A stretch of DNA of 64,000 nt from Tolypeutes matacus (GCA_026826555.1 JAKSZT010004976.1:9565164-9629163); one strand, 5' to 3'. Positions 21,716 to 34,178 are shown, counted from the stretch's first letter. A program made the numbers and translations. Notes: generated from the letters alone by a model not told the origin.

Positions 21716-21910
21716 CAGTGGTTCTTAACCGGAGGCAATTTTGTCCCGCAGGGGACGTTTGGCGATGTCTGGAGACATTTTTGGTTTGCACAACAAGGGG
21801 GAATGCTACTGGCATCGGGTGGGGAGAGGCCAAGGATGCTGCTAAATATCCTACAACGCAACAGAGACCCCTCCAGCCCAAAATGTCAGTAGCGCCAAGG
21901 CTGGGAACTG
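21716..21910 (+). mobile_element. MER20 (hAT-Charlie non-autonomous DNA transposon)
   Basis: It begins CAGTGGTTCTTAACCGG and carries 'ggggacgtttggcgatgtct' and 'ctaaatatcctacaacgc', which match MER20 as I remember it. It ends near 'gctgggaactg', the decayed inverted end. The 8-bp flanks share only CTAGC. Confidence 0.85.
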
Positions 21911-22518
21911 CTCTAGCTGAAAGGGGTCAGGTAAATAGCAGGAGCTACTTCAGGGACTACAGAGGTTCTTTGCAAGCCCACCCACTGAAAGAGTCTGGGT
22001 TAAGCAACCCCAAATGCCATTGCCACTTAACAACATCATTGCTTCTGAGAATTTCCTAGTCTAACAACCCACAGCCTGATTCTTGGAGTTACTTGCCACT
22101 CAAGGTGGCTGAAATTCGCTATCGTCAGATTAGTTTCTGAGAGCTGGCAGTTCAGAAATAAACAGAAAATAGTATATTGTTAATTTATCCCAATAGGCAT
22201 GTCCCATGTTTGGTGGATCTTTCATAAACTCTCAGGGTTGGAAGAAAAGTCTCTTGGTCATTTATTTCTAAAGACTTTTGAAAAGGAAATTTTTCTTAGT
22301 TTACAAATAATCAGAATCCATTGTCTGTGTGTTATTTCAGAATCCAATTGCACAGGATCATAAAATATTCACAAAGTTGGAGAGAGGATTTTAAGCCATT
22401 ATCAAGACCAGAAATAAAGTTTGTAGATTTATTTATTTATCTGATGGAAAATCTATACAGAAGCCCATAAAAACATGTGGCAGCTCAAAGGTTTCTCCTA
22501 GTATTTCTATGGATTCTT
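21911..22518. other. unassigned intergenic sequence
   Basis: Nothing recognised before the pentanucleotide microsatellite. Confidence 0.4.
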
Positions 22519-22634
22519 TAATATAATATTATAATATAATATAATATAATATAATATAATATAATATAATATAATANNNNNNNNNNATATAATATAATAT
22601 AATATAATATAATATAATATAATATAATATAATG
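22519..22634. repeat. (TATAA)n pentanucleotide microsatellite interrupted by assembly gap
   Basis: The ATAAT/TATAA unit is repeated about ten times on each side of ten Ns at 22577-22586. The Ns are an assembly placeholder inside the repeat, so the real array length is unknown. Confidence 0.97.
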
Positions 22635-23890
22635 CTTTATAATCAAGCTTTATATTTTGACATTTAGAGACAAGTCAAGCAGCCAATCAATCAAGCAGGG
22701 AATTTGGGAAAAGGATATGATATCCTAAGATTGGGCACATAGCAGACCCAAGCAGATAATTCCCTGGAACTTGAGACATTGCATTGGGCTCAGCTTGCCT
22801 GCCAAATGTAAATAAGTTGCCAGGGATTGGGATGTTTGGTTCATTCAATCCTGAGGACATTAGGATCTGATTTTTTTGTGTATAAAAGAAAAAGTTTGGA
22901 GTAAATTAGTGATTCCCCAAATCCATGGAGTTTGTTAAATGAAAGTCTCTATTCCCATGCTAAATTCCTAGAAAATCTGAGACCACAGCTCTGAAGTCAT
23001 ACCCAGGCACTTGGGCTTCAAGTCCATGGGTGATTCTCATGTGCCCCCTGGTTTGGGAATAACTAGACATGGAGCTTTGCCTACACACAGATCCAGGGCT
23101 GAGCACAGTGCACAGTAATTGTTCCCTACACTCTTTGTCCATGTAAATTATGAAGCAAAAAAAAAGTCTGCTAGGGAAGATGAGGGCCTAGCAAGAAGGG
23201 GTGCTAAGAGAGGGAGCAATTCGAGTGTGGTGGATGATGTTGCTATGGCAACCCCATCCTTTCTCAGTGTGAGTTCTGAAAGGCTGCCTGGGAGGTGGAC
23301 TCCACCTCTGATGGAGTGCAGACCACTGTGCCATCAATTTGGAGATGAGGACTTGTGGATAGAGCAGGATAATTAAATAAAAGCACACCTGAATATTAAC
23401 CATCGACAGCATTTCTCAGTAATCTTAGGTGTGGGGGTGTTTGATTCAGGGCCATGGCAAGTAAACCAAATGGAGCACTGTTTTTTGTTTTGGTTCTTAT
23501 TTTCCAGAGACTTCTCTGAGTATGCTACCTTTATCCTTCCCCTCCCAGGCCCACCACCTCACAGAGGTTCATTGTATCTTTATTTGACACAAAAGGTTTT
23601 GATTGATTGGAGGAAACCAGCAGACACAACCTCATAGTTAACCCCAGGAGAAAAGACTTCTCTTTTCCTCTGAGTCAGTCCTTCTGTATTCTTTGCCATC
23701 TCCTCATGCTACTTGCAAGATGGTGTGAATGTCAGGGAGTGAGGAGGTCACCTTAGCTGTGGAATACTAAATATGGACAATGCATATCCATGGGAGAGCC
23801 TGGCAGATTCAGAGACTGCTTTCTTGTGGATGGACCAGCAGTCCAGTGTTGACTGGGAGGAGTTCTAGCTTCCCTACTAACCCAAAAAAT
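22635..23890. other. unassigned intergenic sequence
   Basis: About 1.2 kb with no recognised repeat. The open stretches at 23119-23412 on both strands are short and have no domain. Confidence 0.4.
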
Positions 23891-23894
23891 CTAG

Positions 23895-24125
23895 TATCTT
23901 TTGGACCCTGCTGTATACCGGATACTGCCCTCAGCATTTTATATGAATCACGTGTTTAGACCTTGGCACAACCCTCTGCTTTAGGTATTATTATTTATGC
24001 AATTTCACAGAACAAACTGAGGTCTGGAGAGTTTCTATTACTTGCCCAAGATCTCACTGCTAGGTAAGTGGTAGAAGAGGCCAGACATCCCACTGTCAAA
24101 GCCTGTACTCTTAGTTTGTGCTATT
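23895..24125 (-). mobile_element. MIR SINE (antisense)
   Basis: Antisense MIR features: 'gctttaggtattattattt', 'acttgcccaagatctcactg', 'ctaggtaagtggtagaag'. Confidence 0.8.
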
Positions 24126-24464
24126 TCTTACTTAGCCACGTGGCTTTTCTTATGTCTACATGAAAGGGTAGGGTTATATAAGGGTTTTTCTTGAGTAGGC
24201 TTGATATAAATAAACTTGATATAAGTTTAGGAAATACCAGGTGAAAAAAAAAACTTGAATTTTTTACTACAAGACTTCTCAAAGTCTATTTTCTATGCTA
24301 ACATGTATTAAAAGAACATTTATCAATTTCCCACATTTATTTGACCTTGGGTCATGTGTTCCTTTCATCTTGAAACCCACTTTAGGAAATAGTGTTAGAA
24401 GTCATGGTTCTTCCTCTCCCTCACCCACTCATTCTTCCCATGTTCTTATCATTGCAAAATTTCT
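24126..24464. other. unassigned intergenic sequence
   Basis: Nothing recognised. Confidence 0.4.
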
Positions 24465-24529
24465 CTGTCCTTCTCCCTCCCTCCCTCCCCCCCTCCCTTC
24501 CTTCTTTCCTTTCCTCCTTCCTTTCTTCG
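24465..24529. repeat. polypyrimidine (C/T) tract
   Basis: About 60 bp of almost pure C and T (repeats of ccct and cctt). It abuts the T-rich start of an antisense L1 3' end and could be an expanded, mutated tail of that element. Confidence 0.85.
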
Positions 24530-24745
24530 TAAATCTATTCAGGTATAATTTACATACAATAAACTGTACATATTTGAAAGTGTACAATTTGATGAGTTTT
24601 ACAGATACATATACCCATGGGGCCATCACTACAATCAAGATACCAAACTTTGCCATCACTCCCCAAAGTTTTCTCATATCCTGTTACAATCCCTCCCTCC
24701 CTACATCCCATCCCCAGGCAACCACTTGTCCCAGTTTTAAAGTGA
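24530..24745 (-). mobile_element. antisense old L1 3' UTR fragment
   Basis: 'ggtataatttacatacaat', 'gaaagtgtacaatttgatg' and 'ccatcactacaatcaaga' follow the order seen in the antisense 3' UTR of old mammalian L1s. The same element type is present at 53137-53600. Confidence 0.65.
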
Positions 24746-25239
24746 TTATTCTGACTCCTGACCAGGTTGAAGATCACCCCCTGGGATTGGTCAGATGGTA
24801 TCTCAATCACTTCAGCAGTCACATGAGAAGCTGCTGTGTCGATCTAATCAATTTTCAAATTTTTTTTTTCTTTTTCCTTTCAATTTCACTATCACAAAAT
24901 GGCATGCAACACAGACACTGCACCACCCATGTAAGAGGAGTTGGTACGAGAGGCCTCATGCTGCCCATCACTGTGACAGTCCACCCACCAGTGTTCAGGC
25001 CAGCAGGAGAGAAGTGAAGGGCTTTTGTTCAGGGAACTAAGGAAGACTCACCACCACTAGAAATACTAAGGCAATAGGAGGGAATTCACTGGGTTCTTCG
25101 AAAAGACACTTGACATTTCACAGACACTTAGGTAATGAGGATTAATTGTGGCTCTCTCCTTTGGTAGAGAAACAAGAAGTAGAGGATCTGTACCATTTTT
25201 GATGAGCTGTGAGGCCTGGAAAATATTCCATAATGAATT
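24746..25239. other. unassigned intergenic sequence
   Basis: Nothing recognised. Confidence 0.4.
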
Positions 25240-25345
25240 CAGGAATTATCTATTGCACTTCTATTATGGGAACAGCACTTGGCTAGATCTTGGAGAGGCA
25301 GAGATGAAAAAAACATAGTGCCAGCTATCAAGGAGTTAATAGTCA
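25240..25345 (-). mobile_element. possible L2 remnant
   Basis: 'ctattatgggaacagcacttggctagat' (spelling as in the window) and 'caaggagttaatagtc' resemble the 'size of stock, still on hand' segment often seen in antisense L2. Weak match. Confidence 0.35.
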
Positions 25346-25544
25346 ATTGTCTTTGCACCATTATTTTCATCTCAGCATTTAGTTTTTAGCTTTGTAAGAA
25401 AAATGAATAGTAGGAGGTTTTACTTACCAAATTTTCTTTTGTGACAATCAAATATTTACAGATTGTTTACAGAAGTATCAGTTAAATATCTCCTCTTTTT
25501 TAAAAAGTGTGACAAAACCGATCCCTTAGAAAATGTTAGTGTTA

Positions 25545-26427
25545 AAAAATGTGTCTTACAAACAGATATCTGCACACCGATGTTCATAGCAGCATTATTC
25601 ATGATTGCCAAAAGTTGGAAACGACCCAGGTGTCCATCAACTGATGAATGGATACATGGATTGTGGTCTATTCACACGAAGGAATATTATGCAGATGTAA
25701 GAAGAAATGATGTCATGAAGCAAATGACAACATGGATGAACCTGGAGGATATTATGTTGAGTGAAGCAAGCCAGACACAAAAAGATAAATATTGTATGAT
25801 GGTGCCATTATCAACTAAATATATTGTGTAAACTCATGGAGTTAATAATTAGAATATAGGTCACCAGAAAATAGAAGGAGGGTAGAGAATGGAAGACTGA
25901 GGGTTAATCTCTGGAGAATCGGTTAAAAAAAAAAGCTTGTTTGTAAATCTTTGGAAATGAATAGACATGGTTAAAGTATATCACCGTGTTTGTAACTAGC
26001 AGTGCTATTGTATAGCTTTAACGATGGATGAAAGGGAAAGTCTAAGGTCATGCATATTACTAGAAGGAAAGCTAAAAACTATAGCATGGGACTGTATAAG
26101 ATAGTAAAACCTCATGTAAAACATGAATTTGGGTGATATTGCATATATAAGATGTTTTTACAAAATGTAAATACAAATATACTAGAGAGAAGGAAAAAGA
26201 ATAGTGGCTATGTACAGCAGGGGAAGCACAGAAAGATTGCGAGGTGATGAGTTTTGGTTGTTTTTTGTTTATTATGATTATTATTGGAATAATGGAAGTG
26301 CTCTAAGAATGATTGAAGTGATGAATACACAAATATGTGATTATACCGAATACCAGTGATTGTACACTTTGGGTGGATTTATGCTTTATTAATATGTATC
26401 AATAAAATTGATTTGTTTAAAAATGTG
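25545..26427 (+). mobile_element. 5'-truncated L1 3' end
   Basis: The body 25554-26418 starts in the C-terminal part of ORF2. A 90-codon stretch up to 25831 still reads as L1 ORF2p end, with 'TDEWIHGLWSIHTKEYY' and '[13 protein letters not shown]'. It continues into a 3' UTR ending 'caataaaattgatttg'. The short flanks AAAAATGTG at 25545-25553 and 26419-26427 are identical. Confidence 0.88.
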
Positions 26428-26579
26428 CCCTGTTTTGATGTTGTATAGTAACTTCAGCTTTTTCAACAGGCTTTGAAACATGAACAATTTCATTTCAACC
26501 CCCAGGTAACCCGGTGTATGAGGTAGTACATGTGTTTTAATTCCAGTAGGATGTTAGAAAGGTCTCTAAAGGGGTAGCA

Positions 26580-26770
26580 CAGGGGTTCTTAACAAGAGGC
26601 CCGTGAGTTTGAATTGAAATAAAAAAACCATATTCTTGTGGAGATGTATTGGTGCAGGTATGATATATTTATTAAATAATACACAGAATAGTGTGGCATT
26701 AGCAAGGGATCTGTGGTTTCCATCTGACTGGCAAAGGGGTCCGTGGAACAAAAAAGGTTAAGAACCTCTG
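26580..26770 (-). mobile_element. short hAT-like miniature transposon (same family as 43971-44170)
   Basis: The ends are inverted: CAGGGGTTCTTAAC at the left and GTTAAGAACCTCTG at the right. The 191-bp body, read on the minus strand, follows the copy at 43971-44170 along its whole length, including 'gtgtattatttaataaatat' and 'ccacaagaatat'. The 8-bp flanks do not match, so the target duplication has decayed or the edges are eroded. Confidence 0.8.
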
Positions 26771-28105
26771 GGAAAATATTTTGCATGCCACTTGAAGAAC
26801 AGCACCTTGCATCTCTATATCTGTGAGTGGCTTTGATTCTCCACTGGACAAAGATGAATGACGTCTGCCCAGGATCCCACAGCACGTGAATTCTAGAGGA
26901 AGGCAAGCATTTACTTTTGGAAAGGAGGCTAATGTTGATATGGATTTGCTGTTACGGGATGGGATGGAACCAGAACATCCAAAGAACAGTGCTTGACACT
27001 CCAGTGGGCTTGAACCAACACTAAAGGAGAAAACTCCATGCTCACAATGGAGGGAATCAATAAAGAAGCTAATAGAATGGCTGGCCACATTTCCCACCAC
27101 GTTCCGCCTTCAGAGAGAGAACTGGACATCCTGACTGCCCCGTCTGGCTCTCAAGCTGGACGGAAGTCATGTTCAGCCACCTCCTATTATTTGACTTTTA
27201 GGCACAGTACTGATAGCCAGAGCCCAGAACCAGGGCCAGAGGGAATTCAAAAGAGGTGACTGTGCCATGAATTTTCTGAGGCATTTGAGTAGGTGCCTCT
27301 TCAGAGTTCTAGTCGCAGATATTTCCACTTACCATCTTCGTTAAATGATTCCTTAGCTTATTTATTCACTCACCTATTTTTCACTGTGTTCACTCACTCA
27401 TTCATTCATTGAGCCTCAACATTTTTGAAAGCCCAAATAAACATAGCAAGCATAACTGTAGTCCTAACATAATGTATCAAGTTGCTTAATATTGTTTCAT
27501 CTTGTCAGCTAACTAAAAAATTTTCACAATAGGTCTTTTGGTTTCCATACAATATTCTTGAAAGCCTAAGGATACTTAAACATATTCCAAATGTAAACTC
27601 AGTGGAAATTTAAAAATAAATATATTATCTGTGATTTTCTCAGATTTGAACAATATATTTTTTCCAAACTGTTTCTTTCACCTTCAACATTTAGATTTCT
27701 TGGAATGGATACACATTGTTTTCATCCTTTATTGTTTCCACACTTAAGAAAACTCTTGAGCTATTAGCTGTCATACAGTTAGTGCTCAAATCCATTACAG
27801 ATATTAGGAGGGACGTTGGTCTAACTCAGAAACCATGGCAGTAAATGACTTCAAAGGAAGCCAACCAGCAAGCTATTATAACATCTTTTCCCATTAAAAG
27901 CATATTGCCTATTCCTAATCAAATTACTTTAGGTTTATCGAGTTGTTTCTTTTACAAAACTGTTTCTAGCATTTTCCCACAAATGAGTTAAACTGTCTAG
28001 TATGTAATTAGTGACTCTAGCTTAGATTCTAGTTTCAAATAATGGTATTTAAAATATTCTATATTGTGGAAATTTAATCTGCCATGAGATACTTTTGCTT
28101 ATTTG
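26771..28105. other. unassigned intergenic sequence
   Basis: About 1.3 kb with no recognised repeat. Open frames on both strands near 26700-27260 are modest in length and without domains. Confidence 0.4.
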
Positions 28106-28185
28106 GGATTAGGGTCATAAGGACTGTGACTTAGTAGCCATCCTTGGCTCCCTAGAGCCCAGCAGATTGCTTGAAACATAGTGGG
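28106..28185 (+). mobile_element. possible L2 3' remnant
   Basis: 'tagagcccagcagattgctt' and 'catagtgggtgcttactta' resemble L2 3' ends. Short, low certainty. Confidence 0.35.
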
Positions 28186-28389
28186 TGCTTACTTAGCACT
28201 TGCCTTCCCATGTCTCCTTGCTCTTATCGTTATGGAGGTAGAATGCACAAATTAACCTACATGTATGCTAGGCCATCCTTAGTTCTCAAAATGTCTTCTA
28301 CATTTTCCCACTGGGCCCCTTCTACTCCTGCCATTCCAGCAGTCACCTCTACTTCTTGTAGTAGAAGGAAAGGGGCATGCATTAGCAGC

Positions 28390-28600
28390 CCCAGAGAAAT
28401 AGACACCATGGCAGCCCTTTATGTGTGCCATCTCACTTTATCCCCCAGCAGCGCTTGGAGATGAGTAATGTTGCTTTATTATTGCTATTTTACAAATGGG
28501 GTAACAACAGAGAACTGCAGTAACTGGCTGGCTGGATATAGCTGTCTGACTCTTAAACTCGTGCTCTTTCCATATCACTCTGCCTCCTTTTTCCAGTTTG
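28390..28600 (-). mobile_element. MIR SINE (antisense)
   Basis: Antisense MIR features: 'gtgtgccatctcacttta', 'ttgctattttacaaatgggg', 'gtctgactcttaaactcgtg'. Confidence 0.7.
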
Positions 28601-29890
28601 ACTTCATCTTCTTCCACTTTAAGATTGTGAAGCTAATTTAACCTGTTCCATTGCTTCCAAATCTCTAATAAATACTACCACCTCCAACACTTTCATTTTG
28701 CCCATTTCTTTTACTAGCTCTTCCAGACCTCTCTTGAGCACCAGGTAAATCTCTTACTGTATACCCCACCTCTATCCCAGCATCTTCTGCCACTCCCTGT
28801 TCCCCTGTCTTCCACTTATGCCCAAAAGCCCATTGCCTTTCTTAGCAGAGTTAATGGCTCTACTCTGCATCTCATCATGCTGAACTCAAAACTTGCCTTG
28901 ATGAACTTCCAAACTAGGTAAAGAGACAAGGCTGCTACATACTGAAACTTAAAATAGGATTCAAGATTTAAGTGTCACTGAAGACGATAATGCAAGAACA
29001 ATTACAAGACCACATGTGATAATTGTCTATTGTCTGGACCATTCATGATGTTTAGATTGATCAGAGAAGAGGATCTGAAGGAGCAAAACTGAGCTGGACT
29101 ATGGAAAATAGGCAGGGCCTAAATAGCAGGGAGAGTGTCAGGGGCAAGCGGCAGGAGAAAATGTGTAGGGCAGATGTGAACATGGTGGGTTCAATGGATG
29201 AACAACCTCTTGGGTTCTAACCCAAGGTCAGAAACTTGTTTCTAAACAGCTTCAGGGTCTTGCCATGAGGGACAATGAGTTCCTCTGAAGGAGAGACTTA
29301 AGGGCTGTCTAGATTGCAAGGACAATTTCCTGTTTCATTCTTTTCGTTATTCAGGCCAATCATTTCTCTGTAGATTGTTTAGAACATTGCTTCAACATCA
29401 CAGAAGACATATAAATTTAGAAGCTATGATTTAAGCACAGACCTGGGTATTTATCTAGTTCTATAGGAATGTATCTTGCATCTCCATAATAATGATTATT
29501 ACAGTTCTTCCAATTATATATATTTTCAGCTCTGCCTCTGCTACCTCTTTTTTAGCAATGATTGAGTCGTATATGCTAAAACCAAGTTCTTTTCTGTCCT
29601 TTCATAATAACTTCAGCAAGAGCCCGAATATTCTGAACTGTATATTCTGACTGTAACTCTGACCTGACTGTCAAAAGTAATTAGGGACAGAAAGATTTTC
29701 CCACTCAGCATGTGGAAATGCAAAGATACCGAGAAGGATTCTCAGTGTCATTAACATCACTGTCTGATTTTTATATCACCCTGTAAAATAGTCTATTTCA
29801 CAGCCAGCAAGGCCTATTATGGGAACTGTCTTCTCCCCCTGGAGCATCAGTTTTCCTCTCCTCATGGGAAACAAGAAATAGGTTCCCATC
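28601..29890. other. unassigned intergenic sequence
   Basis: About 1.3 kb without recognised features. Confidence 0.4.
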
Positions 29891-29894
29891 TTTG

Positions 29895-30085
29895 GAGGAG
29901 AGCATGGGTTTTGTTGTCACATAGACCTACCATTGATGGCTGTGTGACGTTGGGCAATTGTCTGCCTTAGTTTCCTCATTAGATGTCATCTCTAGAGATT
30001 CTGTGAGGATTCCATAGAATAACATGTATAAGGCAACTTGCAAAGTAGCATTTTATAGTACTCAATAACTATTAACTGTTAGTAT
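29895..30085 (+). mobile_element. MIR SINE
   Basis: Sense MIR features: 'ggctgtgtgacgttgggcaa', 'gccttagtttcctcatta', 'gattctgtgaggattcc', 'actcaataactattaactg'. Confidence 0.8.
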
Positions 30086-31737
30086 TGGTAGACATAGAAG
30101 TGGAAGATTGAAACTATGAACTGAGATACACAATGAACTGTTCTATTAATGAAATTAACAGAAATTGTATTCTATAAAGACATTTTTTTCCCCCAGAAAC
30201 AACATGGTCAGGAGTAGCAACATTATTGGAGGAATAGAGGTGAAATGTGGAACATCAGAAAAGTGAACCCAGGGTTTGGGTTACTGTTGCAATAATAACT
30301 AAAATCCCAGTACATTTTTAAAAGTTGATTTGGTGTTAAGTTAAAACTTACAGAAAATTTGTAAGAAGTCACCCATATACACACCCAGTGAGCTAAGGGC
30401 AAAAGATAAAGGAGGAGGCTGAGGACAAAGGCAATCTTTCATGAATTCACAGCTTTGCCAAGGGCTGTCCTTTCTTACCATCCTTATCTTCAATTAGTGG
30501 AGAAATAGCAGCACATTTCAGGACACTTTTGGCTTATGCCATGCAGCAATGTGTTCTCAGCTACACACTGCCTCTAGGCTGCAAAATAATCCAGTTCTCA
30601 TGTTTTAGGATGGACTTTGTTTTAAACACAATTCCTCTTTTGTTAGAAAGAAGCTCTTCTTCTAAAGAGTGTAATAACAAAGTTAGTCTTCACTCTAAAA
30701 CCTAACTGGGCTAACCTCAGGCTAACTCAATTATCTGTAATAATTTTTGTCATTCCATTTTTAGAAGAATAAACCACGTAACAAGAAGAAAGCATAAATC
30801 ATTCTGAATGCCAGTGAGTTACAGGGACCCTCCAATCGAGAGATATGATGACTGGTGAAGAAATATGATGACCCATGTAATTAACAGAAAATTTCTGGTT
30901 ATTGATGTTACCATATACAACATAATCAGTTAAAATGGAGCCATGCAGTATACAAAGAGGGTTTTCAGTCTGAGCGGCAATCAGCACTGGATGAGACATA
31001 CAACCATCACGTGAAAACCGTAAAAGCGTTGTTTTGGTGAGGTTGGCCAAGATTGGCAGGTGCCAGGCATCAGGATAAGTTGACAGCCTGCAGGATCACA
31101 GCTCAAGGAAGCAGTGCAAGGAATGTTGGCAGCAAAGAGAGCTGAGGCTGAGGAAATCCCAAGTGCTAAGAGATGTCCCGATAAAGGGACACGTCCATAC
31201 AGACCGACCAATTCAAAGGTTCTGAAGTTCTCCCTGTCTCATAATGGTCTTTCCTTTATTCTTGCACTAAAGAACTCACAGAGGTTAAAGGCACAATCCC
31301 ACTTTGGCTGGCTTTACCATCATAAGTTTGGGGTGATCTTTTTTCCTTTGCCTGGAAAGCTTTGAAAATGTTGTTCAACAGAGGAGTTGGGTATTCTGGG
31401 ATGATTTGAAACCAGATAGGGGTTCTATGTTTCCACAAAATGGGGTGGGATAATCAGGTGTGGTATCCTACTCTGGGATCCCCAAACCTTCCCCAATTTG
31501 CCTAGAGAGTTGGAAGAAGCCAAGAGTGTAAAGAAAACAAACAAAAAAGCCCACATTTGAAGGAGATATGGTAGGCTCAGCATTCACACACATACAGAGT
31601 TCAATCTTGAACTTTGCACACACAGAATCATGTACCTAAAGCAGTGTGGATACCTAATCATCAAGGGCAAGTTCAAACACCATGGACTGGCCATCATTCA
31701 CTTGCCAAGGAAGGAAATGGATTAATATATTTCAGAG
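30086..31737. other. unassigned intergenic sequence
   Basis: About 1.65 kb without recognised features. Minus-strand open stretches at 30799-31211 show no domain. Confidence 0.4.
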
Positions 31738-32300
31738 CAGTTTTTCTCAAAGTCATCACGGAGCCAGCACCTCAACACCACCTGGGAACTTGTTAGAAAT
31801 TTAGATTCTCAGGCCTTGGGGCAGACCTACTGAATCAGAAGCTCTAGGGCAGGGGTTCTTAACTTTCTTTGTTCCACGGACCCCTTTGCCAGTCAGGTGA
31901 AAATCACAGACACTTTTTCAGAATGTAGTGGCAGATAGTTTTATGACACTCAACTAGTGTCAGGTCTAACAACTACTAAAATTTTGAAGTATGGATGAAC
32001 GTAAGCAATTTTTTGAGATATGCAACAACTGTGATGTGATATGAAGTGAATACTACTGTGATTTATTGCATACATTCATAAGTGAAAGAAATGCTAGATT
32101 TCATTTAGAGGTCAGAGAAAATAAAGATAATAAATTGATTTTTTTCAATTCAAGCTCATGGACCCCCTGAAATCTTTCCATGGACCCGTTGAGAGTCCGT
32201 GGACCCCTGTTAAGAACCCCTGGGCTAGGGTGTGGCCCAGCAACCTGATTTAATGAGAACTCAGGGAATTCTGATGTACACTCACATTGGAGAATCACTG
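31738..32300 (+). mobile_element. MER5A (hAT-Charlie) split by another hAT element
   Basis: The left half 31738-31849 ('ctcaacaccacctgggaact', 'gcagacctactgaatcagaa') and right half 32223-32300 ('gcccagcaacctgattta', 'ggagaatcactg') join into a MER5A as I remember it. The outer ends are CAGTTTTTCTCAAAG and its inverted counterpart. Flanking 8-mers TTTCAGAG (31730-31737) and TTTTAGAA (32301-32308) agree at 6 of 8 bases. Confidence 0.85.
31850..32222 (+). mobile_element. 373-bp hAT-like transposon nested in MER5A
   Basis: Terminal inverted repeats are CAGGGGTTCTTAAC at the left and GTTAAGAACCCCTG at the right. The flanking 8-mers CTCTAGGG (31842-31849) and GGCTAGGG (32223-32230) agree at 6 of 8 bases. 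The ends match the short elements at 26580 and 43971 but the middle is different and longer. No transposase frame is present. Confidence 0.88.
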
Positions 32301-32815
32301 TTTTAGAAAAACTTTGAATGATGGAAGCTAATCCCCAAAAGGGTTTTCTGCTTTTTTCTAGTTTTCCTGGAAATTAAAGTAAACTTGACATTATAGATAA
32401 TAGTTGTGCTTTGGGGAATAAAGGCTCAGGTGTTTATTTTCATGTAGAAATCAGGATGGCATTCTTGTTAAGGTGAAGTCAAGAAAAAAAAAAGTCATAA
32501 CTTGAAAAGTTAACAATAATCCTTTTTAAATTCCCCTATCTAAAACTCCCATACTCTGGGATTTCAAGCTTCATGCTTGAAAGAACTGTTGGTTTCCTGC
32601 CCACTGCACACCTTTCCTGAGAGCTAGAGGACTACAGCTCTTTGATGTGCAACATGTGTGGATGGTCACATGAGTGAAAGGTAACAGAGAAAAGAACCCA
32701 CACAATGATGCAGGCTCTGAAGGGTTCAAAGCAGGAAGGGCTTCTGCTCATATAAAAGGTGAAGTTTTCGTTCATTCTTTTAACAGCTACAACTACTCGA
32801 GTGATTCTTGGGGAG
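32301..32815. other. unassigned intergenic sequence
   Basis: Nothing recognised. Confidence 0.4.
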
Positions 32816-33227
32816 TGTGGTAGGCTGAATTATGTACTCCAATTTAGAGATGTTCTTAATCTTAATGTGAACCCATTCTAAGTAAGAGCTCTTGGAGGTG
32901 TTATGTTAGTTAAGGTGTGGCCCAGCTGAGTGAGGGTGGGTCTTGATCTGGGTTACTGGGGGCAGAATAAGGAGAAAGTCACAGGAACGAGCCTGAACCT
33001 GGAAGTCAGCAGGAACCCAGAAGAGAAAGAAGAGGACATCGCCATGTGAGGTAAGGCAGGGATTCAAGTTAAGGAACCCCAAGAGCTGCTGCAAGCCAGC
33101 ATCTGACACCACCAACCCCAGAAGGAAGCAAGACTTCTAGCCTCCGAAACCATGAGATCAAAACTTCTCATTGTTTATGCCAACCCATTGGTGGTATTTA
33201 GGATAGCAGTTCAGGCAAACTAATACA
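32816..33227 (+). mobile_element. MaLR-like LTR (xenarthran type)
   Basis: The 412-bp element begins TGTGGTAGGCTGAATTATGT and ends CAAACTAATACA (TG...CA). Internal phrases 'gttaaggtgtggcccagctg' and 'cattgtttatgccaacccat' match MaLR-type LTRs common in xenarthran genomes. The 5-bp flanks (GGGAG, GGATA) do not match. Confidence 0.7.
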
Positions 33228-33980
33228 GGATACATAAAGCAGCTTTGCTTTGGGTAGCTGAGCCCCTGGGGTGGGGTGGGGAGGGGCGGGTAGCTATTAT
33301 GTGTCTGAAGGATGTAGGCCTATAAAATACAACCAAAGAGCTTTGTAGATAGTGGAGGAAGAATGTGGGAATGTGTGTTGTGCCTGAGAAGCAGCAGGAG
33401 AGAAGAGAGAGAAAGGGGAGAGAGGACATACCAGTATGGGATAATGTTGGAGTTTACCATAAGGAAAGGGCATGTGGAGAACCCTCTGTGGTTAGATGCC
33501 TAACATCTTTGTGTCACTGCAATAGAAATACTACTTCTCTCAACCTGCTCCAGCCATAAACGTTTTCTGTACACAGAATATTTGTGTGTGTATAAAACAA
33601 GGTGAAGTGGTTGGCTGGGTGTAGTAAGGAGTCAATGTAGTAAGGAACACGGAAAATAAACATTGCAAGCAGCAGTAGTTAGGAGACGGAGCCTTGAGAA
33701 CAAATGTGCCATGAATATTTCCATAAATCTTGGGGAGGGTTATAAACTTCCTCAGAGTGTGAAAGGAAGGTTTGGAATGAATTTGTTTAGGTTTTAAAGA
33801 CAAGGAGACCTCAACTGATGACAAATAAGTGTTTATTTGTGCCATTGTTTGTTCATATTAATCATTCAAGAAAAAATTCTACATTGCCAAGTACAGGGAG
33901 AATTTATGGATATTCCCTTCTTTGAATCATTGGAATATGGTGCAAAGCAAATGAAACTGATGGTCTTCTGTCTAGAACAT
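33228..33980. other. unassigned intergenic sequence
   Basis: Nothing recognised. Confidence 0.4.
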
Positions 33981-33984
33981 CCAT

Positions 33985-34178
33985 TAGAACATTCAGCAGT
34001 GATGGAAATGTTCTGTCGCTGCACAGTCTAATTCAGTTGCCACTAGCCACATGTGGCTATTGAGCGCTTTAATTGTGGCTACTGTGATTAAGGAACTAAA
34101 TTTTTTATTTAATTTAAATTTACATTTAAAGAGCTCCATGTGGCTAGTGACTAGTGTTTTGGATGGCACAGGTAAAGT
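33985..34178 (+). mobile_element. hAT-Charlie-type non-autonomous transposon
   Basis: 'gccactagccacatgtggct', 'gagcgctttaattgtggcta' and the palindromic return 'ccatgtggctagtgactagt' are typical of a hAT-Charlie MER element. The inner half is shortened and AT-rich ('tttaatttaaatttacattt'). It resembles the outer parts of the longer copy at 47955-48295. Family name uncertain. Confidence 0.65.

Noticed and set aside
22519..22634. CRISPR-like or other regular array
   Set aside because: It is a simple pentanucleotide repeat without spacers, in a mammalian genome.
24295..25017. 240-codon plus-strand frame
   Set aside because: It spans a polypyrimidine tract and an antisense L1 3' UTR, with a low-complexity PSPS/LPPP product.
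26580..26770. 8-bp target duplication for this miniature transposon
   Set aside because: Flanking octamers GGGTAGCA and GGAAAATA match at only four of eight positions, so no TSD is claimed.
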